Positions 8,340 through 17,725 of a stretch of 64,000 nt of DNA are shown piece after piece; positions within the stretch are counted from its first letter, which is position 1; each line of letters opens with the position of its first letter. The notes beneath the pieces were generated by a model. It was given only the letters and a program-made list of their open reading frames with translations, ran no database searches and was not told the DNA's origin. This stretch comes from Microthrixaceae bacterium (GTDB lineage: Bacteria; Actinomycetota; Acidimicrobiia; Acidimicrobiales; Microtrichaceae). The position numbers were made by a program, and so were the translations under genes. The stretch covers positions 62,001-126,000 of the forward strand of contig JAMLGK010000004.1 of NCBI GenBank assembly GCA_023957995.1. The letters are read 5' to 3'.

Positions 8340-8410
8340 GGTTCGCATCCGATCGGGTTCGTACTGGTTCGGTTCGTACTGGTTCGGTTCGTACCGGTCC
8401 GGTTCGTGTC
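8340..8410. repeat. 15-bp tandem repeat between the SDR gene and ftsY
   Basis: GGTTCGTACTGGTTC is repeated exactly at 8356-8370 and 8371-8385. A diverged copy follows at 8386-8400, a partial one to 8410, and a diverged leading copy is at 8340-8355. The array runs into the ftsY stop codon. Confidence 0.9.
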
Positions 8411-9554
8411 AGTCCACCGCGACCAGAGCCTCCACGAACTCGTCCGCGTCGAAGTCAACCAGATCAGCAGCGGTCTCCCCGAGACCGACGAGCTTCACCG
8501 GCAGGCCGAGCTCCGAACGGATGGCGAACACGATCCCGCCCTTGGCCGACCCGTCGAGCTTGGTGAGGACCACACCGGTCACATCGGTTGCCTCGGCGAA
8601 CTGGCGCGCCTGGTTCAAGCCGTTCTGGCCGGTCGTGGCATCGAGCACCAGGAGCACCTCGGTGACAGACCCCGATCCCTTGTCGGCGACCCTGCGCACC
8701 TTGGCCAGTTCGTCCATCAGGTTGGTCTTGGTGTGCAGACGTCCGGCGGTGTCGGCAAGCACGACGTCGGCGGACCGGGCTGCGGCCGCCTCGACGGCGT
8801 CGAAGATGACCGAGGACGGATCGCCGCCCTCGGCGCCGCGCACCAACTCGGCACCACAGCGGTCGGCCCAGGTCCCGAGCTGTTCGGCAGCGGCGGCCCT
8901 GAACGTGTCGCCCGCGGCCATCACGACGCTTGCACCCTCGTCCGCCAGACGCCGTCCCACCTTTCCGATGGTGGTGGTCTTGCCCACGCCGTTGACCCCG
9001 ACGAACAGCCAGATCGTGGGCGACTCCTCGGACCTCACGAGCTCGGTCGGTGCTTCGAGTCGCAGTTTCATCTCTGCACGGAGCACTTCGATGAGTTCGG
9101 CGTTGGTGGTGAGTTTGCGCTCCTTGACCGTGGAACGAACGGAATCGAGAAGCTCCTGGGTGGGACCGATCCCGACGTCGGCGAGAATCAGGGCCTCCTC
9201 GAGCTCCTCGTATGACTCCTCGCTGATCTCGGAGCGCGAGAGCACTGAGGTGACATAGCCCGAGAACGTGGAGCGCGCCTTGGCCAACCGCTCGCGGAAA
9301 CTCGGGCGCACCAGCTCCTCGGTCGGTGCTCGATCCTCGGGTGTGGGCGCACCCTCGGGGGCCTCCAGCGCCTCCGGCGGTGTTTCTTCGACCAGCGTGT
9401 CGCCGGGTGGTTCGGCGAGGGCCGTCGAACCGCCGTCCCCACCGGCTCCGACCTCCCCGGGGGCTCCACGATCACGACTGGTGGCGACGAAGGCCACCCC
9501 GCCGCCGACGATGACGATGGCCAGGACGATGAGGACGACAAATATGGGATCCAT
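8409..9554 (-). CDS. ftsY: Signal recognition particle receptor FtsY
   Basis: FtsY is the membrane-docking GTPase partner of Ffh. Residues 4-25 form an N-terminal membrane anchor (FVVLIVLAIVIVGGGVAFVA), typical of actinobacterial FtsY. An acidic Pro/Glu linker follows (26-85), then the NG domain with GVNGVGKTTTIGK (186-198), ADTAGRLHTK and TKLDGSAKGG. The length of 381 is usual. A TAGGCT box lies 9 bases before the ATG. In related genomes ftsY directly follows smc; here an inverted three-gene operon and a PPOX gene intervene. Confidence 0.97.
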   Translation of the reverse strand: MDPIFVVLIVLAIVIVGGGVAFVATSRDRGAPGEVGAGGDGGSTALAEPPGDTLVEETPPEALEAPEGAPTPEDRAPTEELVRPSFRERLAKARSTFSGYVTSVLSRSEISEESYEELEEALILADVGIGPTQELLDSVRSTVKERKLTTNAELIEVLRAEMKLRLEAPTELVRSEESPTIWLFVGVNGVGKTTTIGKVGRRLADEGASVVMAAGDTFRAAAAEQLGTWADRCGAELVRGAEGGDPSSVIFDAVEAAAARSADVVLADTAGRLHTKTNLMDELAKVRRVADKGSGSVTEVLLVLDATTGQNGLNQARQFAEATDVTGVVLTKLDGSAKGGIVFAIRSELGLPVKLVGLGETAADLVDFDADEFVEALVAVD

Positions 9555-9704
9555 CAGAGGCGGAGCCTACAAACTCTGACCTGCGCGGGAATCCTCCGGG
9601 CCATCGGGCAGACTGGATGCCGCCCGATGCCGCCACCGAGGCGGCAGGGCCGAACCGGCCACGCGGAAAGACCCCGGCCACGCGGACAAACGCGGAGAGA
9701 CATA

Positions 9705-10910
9705 GTGCAAACAGGCCCCGATCCGACATCCAGCGCAGACGCGTCCAGCTCGTCCCAGTCCCCACCAGCACAGCCATCCGCTGCACTGGCGACCACGGGA
9801 CCCGGCGCCGGCGAAGCCTCGCCGACCCTCGATGCGGCTTCTGCCAGTCGACGGGTGGAGGCCCTGCTGTTCGAGATGCGCAAGGTGATCGTGGGGCAGG
9901 ACAGGGCGCTGGAGCGCATGCTCACGTGCCTTCTGTGCAACGGCCACGTCCTGCTCGAGAGCGTGCCGGGCCTTGCCAAGACACTCGCCGTGGAGACGAT
10001 GGCCAAGACCGTCGGGGGGTCGTTCTCCCGGATCCAGTTCACGCCCGACCTGCTCCCCGCCGACGTGGTCGGCACGCGCATCTACCGGACCTCCTCGGAA
10101 CGCTTCGACGTCGAGCTGGGCCCTGTGTTCGCCAACTTCGTGCTCGCCGATGAGATCAACCGGGCGCCTGCCAAGGTGCAGTCCGCACTGCTCGAGGTGA
10201 TGGCGGAGAAGCAGGTGACCATCGGAGGCAAACGCCACGAGGTCCCCACGCCGTTCCTGGTGCTGGCCACCCAGAACCCGATCGAGTCCGAGGGCGTCTA
10301 CCCGCTACCGGAGGCACAGCGCGACCGGTTCCTGATGAAGGTCGTGATCGACTACCCCGCACCCGGCGAGGAGATCGAGATCGTCCAGCGGATGGGCACC
10401 AATCCCCCGCAGGCCACCGAGGTGATCTCGATGGCCGAGATCCAGCAGTTGCAGAGGGCAACCGACGAGGTGTTCGTGGAGCGCAGCGTCATGGAGTACG
10501 CCGTCAATCTGGTCCTCTGCACCCGCACGCCGGAGAACTTCGGTCTTCCCGAACTGCGCACCTACATCGAACTCGGAGCCAGCCCACGTGCATCGATCGG
10601 GCTGATCCGTGCGGGCCGGGCGCTCGCAATGATGCGAGGACGCAGCTACCTGACCCCTCAGGACGTGTTCGACGTGGCACCCGAGATCCTCCGACACAGG
10701 CTGCTGTTGTCCTACGAGGCGCTCGCTCGCGACGTGGACGTGGAGTCGGTGCTCGCCCGCGTGCTGGGCACGGTCCCGGCGCCTCACATGAGTTCGGCCC
10801 AGACCCCTGTGGGAGCCGACCCCGGTGGATCCAACGGCGCCCCCGGTGCCGCCCCCGATGCATGGCACGGAACGAGCTCGGATTCGCAGCCCTGGGTAGC
10901 CGGCCAGTGA
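9705..10910 (+). CDS. MoxR-family AAA+ ATPase
   Basis: MoxR ATPases act as chaperones that insert cofactors or activate VWA-domain partners. The modified Walker A is VPGLAKT, Walker B is VLADEINRAPAKVQSALLEVM, and sensor 1 lies in VLATQNPIESEGVYPLPEAQ. The start is GTG 9705, preceded by GGAGAG; an ATG at 9627 would add 26 Arg/Pro-rich residues without support. The first 50 residues are Ser/Ala/Pro-rich and disordered-looking, as is the C-terminal 30. Its stop overlaps the next gene, the classic MoxR-DUF58-VWA order. Confidence 0.92.
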   Translation: MQTGPDPTSSADASSSSQSPPAQPSAALATTGPGAGEASPTLDAASASRRVEALLFEMRKVIVGQDRALERMLTCLLCNGHVLLESVPGLAKTLAVETMAKTVGGSFSRIQFTPDLLPADVVGTRIYRTSSERFDVELGPVFANFVLADEINRAPAKVQSALLEVMAEKQVTIGGKRHEVPTPFLVLATQNPIESEGVYPLPEAQRDRFLMKVVIDYPAPGEEIEIVQRMGTNPPQATEVISMAEIQQLQRATDEVFVERSVMEYAVNLVLCTRTPENFGLPELRTYIELGASPRASIGLIRAGRALAMMRGRSYLTPQDVFDVAPEILRHRLLLSYEALARDVDVESVLARVLGTVPAPHMSSAQTPVGADPGGSNGAPGAAPDAWHGTSSDSQPWVAGQ

Positions 10911-11851
10911 GTGGACTCACATCCACGTTGGGTCTGGTCGGTGAACGTCCCGCAGAGGAGATCCTGCGACGCCTGACGCTCGACGTCTCGCGTCGTCTCG
11001 ACGGAATGCTCCACGGCGATTTCATGGGCCTGGTTCCCGGCCGCGGAACCGAGCCCGGGGAGACCAGGGAGTACGAACCCGGCGACGACGTACGGCGAAT
11101 CGACTGGAACGTGACCGCCCGAACCCAACGGCCACATGTGCGCGAGACCATCGCCGACCGCGAACTGGAGGCGTGGCTGCTGGTGGACCGGTCCTCGAGG
11201 ATGGACTTCGGGACCACCGAGTGCGAGAAGCGTGACCTGGCTCTGGCAGCTGCGACGGGCATGGGTCTGCTCGTCACAAGGGGTGGCAACCGGGTGGGCG
11301 GGATTCTGTTGCGCGGCTCCGAGACGACGACCGTGCCCCCTCGCAGCGGACGCAAACACCTGCTCAGCCTGCTCGAGCGAGTTCTGGCCACGCCGCGTGC
11401 CGACGGCAGCGGCCCCGTGGATCTGGCCGGCGGTCTGCGCACCGTCGGTGCGATGGCGCCCCGACGCGGCCTCGTGGTGGTGATCTCCGACTTCGACGGT
11501 GACCCACAGGAATGGGGAACCGCGATCGGAGTGGTGGCGCTTCGGCACTCGGTGCTCTGCATCGAGACCACCGACCCACGGGACCGCGAGCTCCCGCGTG
11601 CCGGACTCATCGAGTTCATGGACCCGGCGACCGGCTCGGTGCGAGAGGTCAACACCGACAGCGCACGGGTCCGGGCCGACTACGCCGCAGCAGCCACCGA
11701 GCGCAGTGAGCTGATCCGTTCGACCATCCGCGGTGCCGGGGCCGACCATCTGGTGCTGAGCACCGACGGCGACTGGGTGATGGACCTCGCACGGCACGTC
11801 TCGAGACGCCGCCACCGATCCGAGGTCATGGCTGGGAGTGCACCGCGATGA
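10907..11851 (+). CDS. DUF58 domain protein
   Basis: DUF58 proteins are VWA-like partners of MoxR ATPases. The hallmark is GRGTEPGETREYEPGDDVRR (first third), followed by IDWNVTARTQRPHVRE. The rest carries the VWA-like WLLVDRSSRMDFGT segment. The start is taken as GTG 10907, overlapping the moxR TGA as GTGA; an ATG at 10862 is the alternative. It overlaps the following VWA gene by 4 bases. Confidence 0.92.
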   Translation: MSGLTSTLGLVGERPAEEILRRLTLDVSRRLDGMLHGDFMGLVPGRGTEPGETREYEPGDDVRRIDWNVTARTQRPHVRETIADRELEAWLLVDRSSRMDFGTTECEKRDLALAAATGMGLLVTRGGNRVGGILLRGSETTTVPPRSGRKHLLSLLERVLATPRADGSGPVDLAGGLRTVGAMAPRRGLVVVISDFDGDPQEWGTAIGVVALRHSVLCIETTDPRDRELPRAGLIEFMDPATGSVREVNTDSARVRADYAAAATERSELIRSTIRGAGADHLVLSTDGDWVMDLARHVSRRRHRSEVMAGSAPR

Positions 11852-12819
11852 CAGAGAACTTCCTCTCTCCCGGTCGGCTCTGGCTCCTGTTGGTCGTTGC
11901 GGTGGTCGTAGCGGTCTACGTGGGCCTGCAGTTCCGCCGCAGCAAGTACGCGGTGCGCATCTCCAGTCTCGCGATGCTCGACAAGGTGGCACCGAACCGA
12001 CCGGGTTGGCGCCGTCACGTGGTGGCGGGCCTCTACGCCCTGGGACTCGCAGGCCTGGTGCTCGCATATGCACAGCCGGTAGCGACCGAACAGGTGCCGC
12101 GAGAGCGGTCCACCATCGTGGTCGCGATCGACACCTCGTTGTCGATGATGGCAACCGACGTCGCTCCGAGCCGCCTCGAGGCAGCCCAGGTGGCTGCAAC
12201 CGAGTTCGTGCAGGGCCTGCCCGAGAAACTCAACGTGGCGTTGATCGGCTTCGCCGGAACCGCGCAGCTCCTCGTGCCCCCTACGCAGGACCGCGAACGG
12301 GTGGTGCAGGCGATAGACAGCCTCGATCTGGAGGAGGCCACGGCCATCGGCGACGCGATCAAGCTCTCGGTCGACGTGATCGACGACCAGGCACAGCGCA
12401 CCGAGGAAGGACTTCCCGACGCGACGGTGGTTCTGATCTCCGACGGTGAGACGACGGTCGGGCTGCCCACCGCGGACGCGATTCCACTGGCCCAGGACGC
12501 AGGCGTGGCCATCAACACGATCGCGTATGGAACGCCTGATGGAGTCATCACGGTCGACGAGGACGGCGACGGCGTGGGCCAGACTGCACCGGTACCGGTC
12601 AACACGACCGAGTTGGCAACGGTCGCCGAGGAGACGGGCGGGGTGGCACGCACCGCGGACAGCGCCAGCGACCTCGAGCAGGTCTATGCAGACTTCGGCT
12701 CCACGATCGGCTTCGACGAGGAACAGAGCGACATCGCCTACAAGTTCGCCGGGGCCGCGCTGGCGGTGCTGACCCTCGGAGCGGGGCTCTCGCTCTGGTG
12801 GCTCCAACGACTCCCCTGA
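11848..12819 (+). CDS. VWA-domain membrane protein (BatA-like)
   Basis: Two N-terminal membrane segments (about residues 11-27 and 58-75) and a C-terminal one (about 298-318) enclose an exported von Willebrand A domain. The MIDAS motif DTSLSM (95-100) is intact, with a TAIGDAI threonine and VLISDGETT providing the remaining metal ligands. BatA/aerotolerance-type proteins work with MoxR and DUF58 in envelope-related complexes; the target here is unknown. Last gene of the three-gene operon, convergent with the PPOX gene 25 bases away. Confidence 0.92.
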   Translation: MTENFLSPGRLWLLLVVAVVVAVYVGLQFRRSKYAVRISSLAMLDKVAPNRPGWRRHVVAGLYALGLAGLVLAYAQPVATEQVPRERSTIVVAIDTSLSMMATDVAPSRLEAAQVAATEFVQGLPEKLNVALIGFAGTAQLLVPPTQDRERVVQAIDSLDLEEATAIGDAIKLSVDVIDDQAQRTEEGLPDATVVLISDGETTVGLPTADAIPLAQDAGVAINTIAYGTPDGVITVDEDGDGVGQTAPVPVNTTELATVAEETGGVARTADSASDLEQVYADFGSTIGFDEEQSDIAYKFAGAALAVLTLGAGLSLWWLQRLP

Positions 12820-12844
12820 CGGATCCCTTTCCGGTCGCGGAGGT

Positions 12845-13375
12845 CTAGTCGCGCAGCACCTCGGTCAATCCGCTGTGGGGCGCCCAGGAACGGATCCGCA
12901 GCTGTTCACCCTGTACCTCCACGAGCGACATCGAACGGATCGACAGGCTCCACAACTCGCCGTCCATCGTGGCATCGGCACCGAACTCCTCGGTCAGCAG
13001 GCGACGAGCAGTCGTGTCATCCAGACGAACGGCCAGCGCATCGACGGTCGCGTCACCACTACCGGCGGACAGGTCCTCGTCGAGCGGTGCCGAGTGGAGC
13101 GCACAACGAGGGTCGCGCATGAGATCGGCGCCCTTGCGCGATCCCGGCATGGTCCCGATCCACATCATGTGGTCGTCGAAGCCGACGTTGGTCCCGCTGA
13201 CGCGGGGCCGGCCGTCCACGTGCAGGGTGGCGATCACGTGGTGCGGGTGGCTCTCGAAGCGTCGCTGCACCTCCGACGCGAAACCCGGTTCGGTGTCGAG
13301 CACTCCGCTCCAGGGCGTTCCGAGCCTTCCCACGCCGCTGGTGTGGGCCACCGGATCGTCGCCCGAGGCGATCAC
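12845..13375 (-). CDS. Pyridoxamine 5-phosphate oxidase-like flavin/F420-binding protein
   Basis: A 176-residue split beta-barrel protein. The pattern HVIATLHVDGRPRVSGTNV, WIGTMPGSRKGADLMRDPRCALHS is typical of actinobacterial PPOX-fold proteins that bind FMN or F420. A Glu/Asp-rich C-terminal half includes MDGELWSLSIRSMSLVEV. Substrate and cofactor cannot be assigned from sequence. It overlaps the smc stop by 4 bases, so it is translated from the smc operon. Confidence 0.82.
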   Translation of the reverse strand: MIASGDDPVAHTSGVGRLGTPWSGVLDTEPGFASEVQRRFESHPHHVIATLHVDGRPRVSGTNVGFDDHMMWIGTMPGSRKGADLMRDPRCALHSAPLDEDLSAGSGDATVDALAVRLDDTTARRLLTEEFGADATMDGELWSLSIRSMSLVEVQGEQLRIRSWAPHSGLTEVLRD

Positions 13376-16300
13376 CTGACGTCCACGACCTCTGCAGCGC
13401 GCTCGGCGACGACCTTCGACGAGCCGCCGGGTTCCATCGATACGCCGTAGAGAACGTCGGCCGCCTCCATCGTGCGCTTCTGGTGGCTCACGATGAGCAG
13501 CTGCGCGGAGCTTCGGAACTCCTGGATGAGTTCGAGGAAACGGTGCAGGTTCACATCGTCGAGCGCAGCCTCGACCTCGTCCATCACGTAGAACGGGCTG
13601 GGCCGTGAACGGAACACCGCGAACAGGTAGGCGAGTGCGGTCAGGGAACGCTCCCCACCCGACAACAGGGACAGCTTCTTGACGTTCTTGCCCGACGGTT
13701 TGGCATCGAGCTCGATGCCCGTGTTGAGGAGGTCACCGGGTTCGGTGAGCCTGAGCTGTCCCGATCCGCCGGGAAACAGCGTCTCGAACAGATGGGAGAA
13801 GTTCTCGCTGACATCCGCGTATGCGGCCGCGAACACCTTGACGATCTCTTCGTCGACGGCCTTGATCACCTTGGTGAGCTCGCGTCGCGACTGGCGCACG
13901 TCGTGCAGCTGCGACTCCAGGAACTCGTGGCGCTCGGAGAGTTCCTCGAACTCCTGCAGGGCCAGGGGATTGATCGGCCCCATCGCACGCAGGTCCCGCT
14001 GCAGTTCACGCGCCCTCGCCTGCGGTGTCTCGCCTTCTGGGAGCAGCGGACACTCGGCTGCTTCGGCCTCGGCGGGTTCGATGTCGAGTTCGGTTCGAAG
14101 TGCGGTGGTCGCGCCCTCGAGTTTCGTGCGGAGTTCTGCCTCGGCCACCTCGGTCCTGCCCAGCCGGGCACGCACCTCTTCGAGCTCGGTTTCCAGCGCG
14201 GCTCGTTCGGCGCGGAGCGCCTCGAGCCTGGCCGTCGCCTCACGGGCCGTCTCGGACTGGCGCCGACGCTCGTCGCGACGCCGTTGCAGCTCGGACTCGA
14301 TCACGGCCATGCGCGACTCGACGAATCGTCCGAGGACACCGACAGCGGAGGCCTGTGCCTCGAGGAACCCACGACGGGTGGCCGCATCGGCGGCCTCGGA
14401 GGCCAGACCCTCCAACCGAGCATCGAGGTGTTCGAGGCGATCGGTGACGTAGCGACGGCGTTCGGCCATCGCCGCGGAGCGCACATCCATGTCGGTGCGA
14501 CGGGACCGGATGTCGGCCGCGGCCGACTCCAGTGCCTCGCGACCGTCAGCCATGGCGCGAGCCTTGGCGGAGAGCTCGGCTTCCTCCGCTTCGAGCCTCG
14601 GCAGCTCGGCCACGAGGGCTTCGACGCGTTCGTTCTCGGCGCTGACCCGTTGGTCCATCTCGCCCAGCAGGCTCTCGAGGTTGGACACCTCCTCAGCAAC
14701 CTCGGCGGCATCGAGCGCCAGACGGTCTGCGGCGTCGGCGCTCCGTTGCCTCAGCGATTCGTTGGAGTCGCGTGCGGTGACCGCTTCGCTCTGGCTACGA
14801 CGCGAAGCGGCGAGCGCTGCCCGAGCTCCAGAAGCTCGGGTCCGTGCCACCTCGGCAGCTGCTTCGGTCTGCACAGCCCGCTCGGTGGCCTCCTCCAGAG
14901 CCGCCGCGGTGGCACCTGAACCAGCTGCTCCGAGACGCCATCCGGTGTCGCTGAACCGGTGGCCGTCGGTCGTGACCACCACGACGCCCGGGTCGGTCTC
15001 CAGCATCGACGCCGCTTCGTCCCAACCGCCGTCGATCACCCGGACACCCGACAGGAGTCGGTCCAGCAGTCGGTCCACTCCCGCGCGGTCACCCACCTGC
15101 TGGGCAGGGCGGACCCTGGTGCGGATGCCCCGTGGATCCGAGCCATCAACCTGTGGACCCGAGCCATGGACGACCGATGTCGGAGCGCCCAGGGCCAGCA
15201 CGGCGCCGCTGTGATCACCCTCTGCCAGCGCGGCGATAGCCGCACGGGCACTGCTGAGATCCGCGACCACGACGGCGCCGAGCGCGTCCGTCGCAGCGGC
15301 TTCGAAGGCCTGTTGGTAGCCCTGATCCACCTCGACGAGGTCGACGAGCGTACCGAGCACGCCTTCGAGCCCGGCGAGCCGTTCGGTGCCAGCTCGCTGA
15401 TGGGCGTCCTCCAACGCCAGGCCGAGGGCCTCGGCGCGGGCCCGCCAGGCGCTGTGATCTGCCTCGGCGTCGCGTTGGGCGGCCTCAGCCTCCTCGAGCG
15501 CCTTCTCGGCCAGCTCGAGCTCGGACTCGGCTGCGCGGACGGCGTCGTCCAGGCTGCCCGCACCAGCGGTCGCCGAGTCGCGCGCTGCTGTTGCCGCATC
15601 CCGTTCGGAGGTCAACCTGTCGAGCCGCTCGACCATGGCCGCGCGGCGCCTCACCAACTGTTCTCGGTCATCGGCGCTGCGCTGGGCTGCTGTTCTCATC
15701 GAGTTCAGCTCGCTGCGGACCACCGCCGCCTCACCGCTGGGGGCCGGAACCCCTTCACCCCACTCCTGTTCGAATGCCGCCCACCGTTCGGCCAGATCCT
15801 CCTCGGCGAGGTCCACCTCGGTGGCGGCCGTGGCCAGCTTGGCGAGCTCCTCGTCGATCTGTTCGGACTCCGATCGCAGCTGCGTTCGCTCGGCCTCCAG
15901 AGATGCCACGACGGCTGCGTCGACGGTCGCCTCGAGGGCGGCTCCGATGCTCCTCGATCGCTCTGCGAGCACCGCAGACTGGCCCACGGCGCGCTCACGC
16001 AGGCGCTCCAGGCGCATGAGCGAATCACCCACGTCGGCCGCGCCCAGCGCCCCGAGCTCGGCCTCCGCAGCGGTGACCCGCGCATCGAGGTCCGCCAACG
16101 AGGCCCGCAGTCGGTCGCCGCTGCCACGAAGCTCGTTCTGGGTCGACGCAGAACCCTCGAGCTGTTGGCGCAGACGTGCCAGTTCCCTGCCCGCCAGATG
16201 CACCCGCAGCGCCCGGAGCTCCGAAGCAACCTCGCCGTGACGACGTGCGGCGTCGGCCTGACGCTCCAGGGGTTTCAGCTGACGACGGACCTCGCGCAAC

Positions 16301-16881
16301 AGGTCGTTTATGCGGGTGAGGTTCGCCTCGGTCGAGGCGAGCCGGCGCTCGGAACGTTCCTTGCGTCGACGGAACTTGAGCACACCGGCGGCTTCCTCGA
16401 TGATCAGCCTTCGATCCTCGGGGCGGGCGTTGAGAACGCCGTCGATGTTGCCCTGCGAGACGATGACGTGCTGCTGGCGACCCACTCCGCTGTCGCTCAG
16501 GAGCTCCTGGATGTCGAGCAGGCGTGCCGGCGAGCCGTTTATCGCGTATTCGCTGTCCCCGTTGCGGAACAACAGCCTGCTGATCGTCACCTCGGTGAAC
16601 TCGATCGGCAGGATCCCCGCGGAGTTGTCGATGGTGAGCGACACCTCGGCGCGCCCGAGTGCCGGCCGCTTCGAGGTCCCCGCGAAGATCACGTCGTCCA
16701 TCTTCTGGCTGCGAACCGCTGACGGGGCCTGGGCGCCGAGCACCCACCCGATGGCGTCCACCACGTTGGACTTGCCCGATCCGTTGGGACCCACCACCAC
16801 GGTGACACCGGGTTCGAGGCCGAGGTCGGCCGCGTCGGCGAAGGACTTGAAGCCCTTGATCTGGAGGTTCTTCAGGAACAC
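13372..16881 (-). CDS. smc: Chromosome segregation protein SMC
   Basis: The condensin ATPase for chromosome organisation, 1169 residues. Walker A GPNGSGKSN is at residues 32-40, the Q-loop in VRSQKMDDVIFAG. Two long coiled coils rich in Glu/Ala/Arg flank a hinge around residues 500-640. The C-terminal head has LLSGGERSLTALAYLF and Walker B/D-loop YVMDEVEAALDDVN. The start is 10 bases after the Fpg-like gene. The scpA/scpB genes are not in this window. Confidence 0.98.
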   Translation of the reverse strand: MFLKNLQIKGFKSFADAADLGLEPGVTVVVGPNGSGKSNVVDAIGWVLGAQAPSAVRSQKMDDVIFAGTSKRPALGRAEVSLTIDNSAGILPIEFTEVTISRLLFRNGDSEYAINGSPARLLDIQELLSDSGVGRQQHVIVSQGNIDGVLNARPEDRRLIIEEAAGVLKFRRRKERSERRLASTEANLTRINDLLREVRRQLKPLERQADAARRHGEVASELRALRVHLAGRELARLRQQLEGSASTQNELRGSGDRLRASLADLDARVTAAEAELGALGAADVGDSLMRLERLRERAVGQSAVLAERSRSIGAALEATVDAAVVASLEAERTQLRSESEQIDEELAKLATAATEVDLAEEDLAERWAAFEQEWGEGVPAPSGEAAVVRSELNSMRTAAQRSADDREQLVRRRAAMVERLDRLTSERDAATAARDSATAGAGSLDDAVRAAESELELAEKALEEAEAAQRDAEADHSAWRARAEALGLALEDAHQRAGTERLAGLEGVLGTLVDLVEVDQGYQQAFEAAATDALGAVVVADLSSARAAIAALAEGDHSGAVLALGAPTSVVHGSGPQVDGSDPRGIRTRVRPAQQVGDRAGVDRLLDRLLSGVRVIDGGWDEAASMLETDPGVVVVTTDGHRFSDTGWRLGAAGSGATAAALEEATERAVQTEAAAEVARTRASGARAALAASRRSQSEAVTARDSNESLRQRSADAADRLALDAAEVAEEVSNLESLLGEMDQRVSAENERVEALVAELPRLEAEEAELSAKARAMADGREALESAAADIRSRRTDMDVRSAAMAERRRYVTDRLEHLDARLEGLASEAADAATRRGFLEAQASAVGVLGRFVESRMAVIESELQRRRDERRRQSETAREATARLEALRAERAALETELEEVRARLGRTEVAEAELRTKLEGATTALRTELDIEPAEAEAAECPLLPEGETPQARARELQRDLRAMGPINPLALQEFEELSERHEFLESQLHDVRQSRRELTKVIKAVDEEIVKVFAAAYADVSENFSHLFETLFPGGSGQLRLTEPGDLLNTGIELDAKPSGKNVKKLSLLSGGERSLTALAYLFAVFRSRPSPFYVMDEVEAALDDVNLHRFLELIQEFRSSAQLLIVSHQKRTMEAADVLYGVSMEPGGSSKVVAERAAEVVDVR

Positions 16882-16891
16882 TGCAGCTCCT

Positions 16892-17725
16892 TCAGACCTG
16901 GGTCTGCTCGCAGAAGTAGGTGGTCATGTTGCCGTAGCGGGCCTTCGTGATCGGACCCCGGGCTCGGGGGCTCATCTCTCCCGCCCGACCGTAGACCGCC
17001 AGGTGGTCCTTGTAGTTGCCCGGTTCGCCCTGGAGCCCGGTCCATCCGTCCTCCCCCAGGGAGGTGCCCCCGTACTTCACGGCGTCGTGCATGGTCTCGA
17101 CCACCGCTCGGTAGAGCCTGCGGATCTCCGCTGTGGCGAGCGTGTCGGGAGTGCGGTCGTATCGCAGCCCGGCGTGGAAGAGGATCTCGTCGGAATAGAT
17201 GGGCCCGATACCGACCAGGAAGCTGTCGTCCATGAGGATGCCCTTGAGCTTGCCCGACCTGCGTATGAGGGACTCACCGAACACGGTCCACGAGATGGGC
17301 TCGTCCACCGGGTCGAGGCCTAGATTCGCCAACTCGGGATGCACCTCCCGCAGGTCTTCGATCGCCACCCACTCGACGGTCGCTTCCTTCTTGGGATCGA
17401 TCAGACGCAGCTGACCACCCTGGGTGAAGGTGATCACCAGGGCCGTGTGCTTCTCCAGGTCTTCGCGCTCCTTGTTCCGCCGGAGCCTCGAGCCTTCTCC
17501 GAGCGAGATGAGCAGCTCGTTGGTCTTGTCGTAGGTGATGCCCAACAACATCCCGTGGCGCACGACCCCCGAACCCTTGGCTCCCTCCATTGCGCCCGGC
17601 AGTGCCTTGCGCGTGATGCCCGAGAGCACGCCGGCGACGGGAACCTCGACGGCCTTGATCTTCCGGTCGCCGACTTCGCGTTCGAGCTCCCGTCTCAGTA
17701 GTTCGATCTCCGGTAGCTCAGGCAT
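16892..17725 (-). CDS. Fpg/Nei-family DNA glycosylase paralogue with altered active site
   Basis: The 277-residue protein aligns end to end with formamidopyrimidine-DNA glycosylase and sits in the usual fpg position between rnc and smc. The catalytic N-terminus MPELPE is intact (Pro nucleophile and Glu). My manual alignment to E. coli Fpg shows most other key residues replaced. The beta-turn Lys56 (RRAKYLL) is Gly in VRHGMLL, and His70 (IIHLGMSG) is Ser in LISLGEGS. Asn168 (GVGNIY) is Pro in GIGPIYSDE, and the finger Arg258 is Met in GNMTTYFC. Three of four zinc-finger Cys are gone (GEMSPRARG, CEQT). The start at ATG 17725 overlaps rnc by 8 bases. It may be a zincless-finger glycosylase of changed specificity or a DNA-binding protein. 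Confidence 0.85.
   Translation of the reverse strand: MPELPEIELLRRELEREVGDRKIKAVEVPVAGVLSGITRKALPGAMEGAKGSGVVRHGMLLGITYDKTNELLISLGEGSRLRRNKEREDLEKHTALVITFTQGGQLRLIDPKKEATVEWVAIEDLREVHPELANLGLDPVDEPISWTVFGESLIRRSGKLKGILMDDSFLVGIGPIYSDEILFHAGLRYDRTPDTLATAEIRRLYRAVVETMHDAVKYGGTSLGEDGWTGLQGEPGNYKDHLAVYGRAGEMSPRARGPITKARYGNMTTYFCEQTQV

Noticed and set aside
7527-9215. Long 562-codon plus-strand open frame
   Set aside because: It is antisense to the SDR and ftsY genes, which have full family motifs. Composition is His/Arg/Gly-rich, as expected from a shadow frame in high-GC DNA.
14959-16722. 587-codon plus-strand open frame
   Set aside because: Lies wholly antisense to the smc coiled coil; no recognisable domain.
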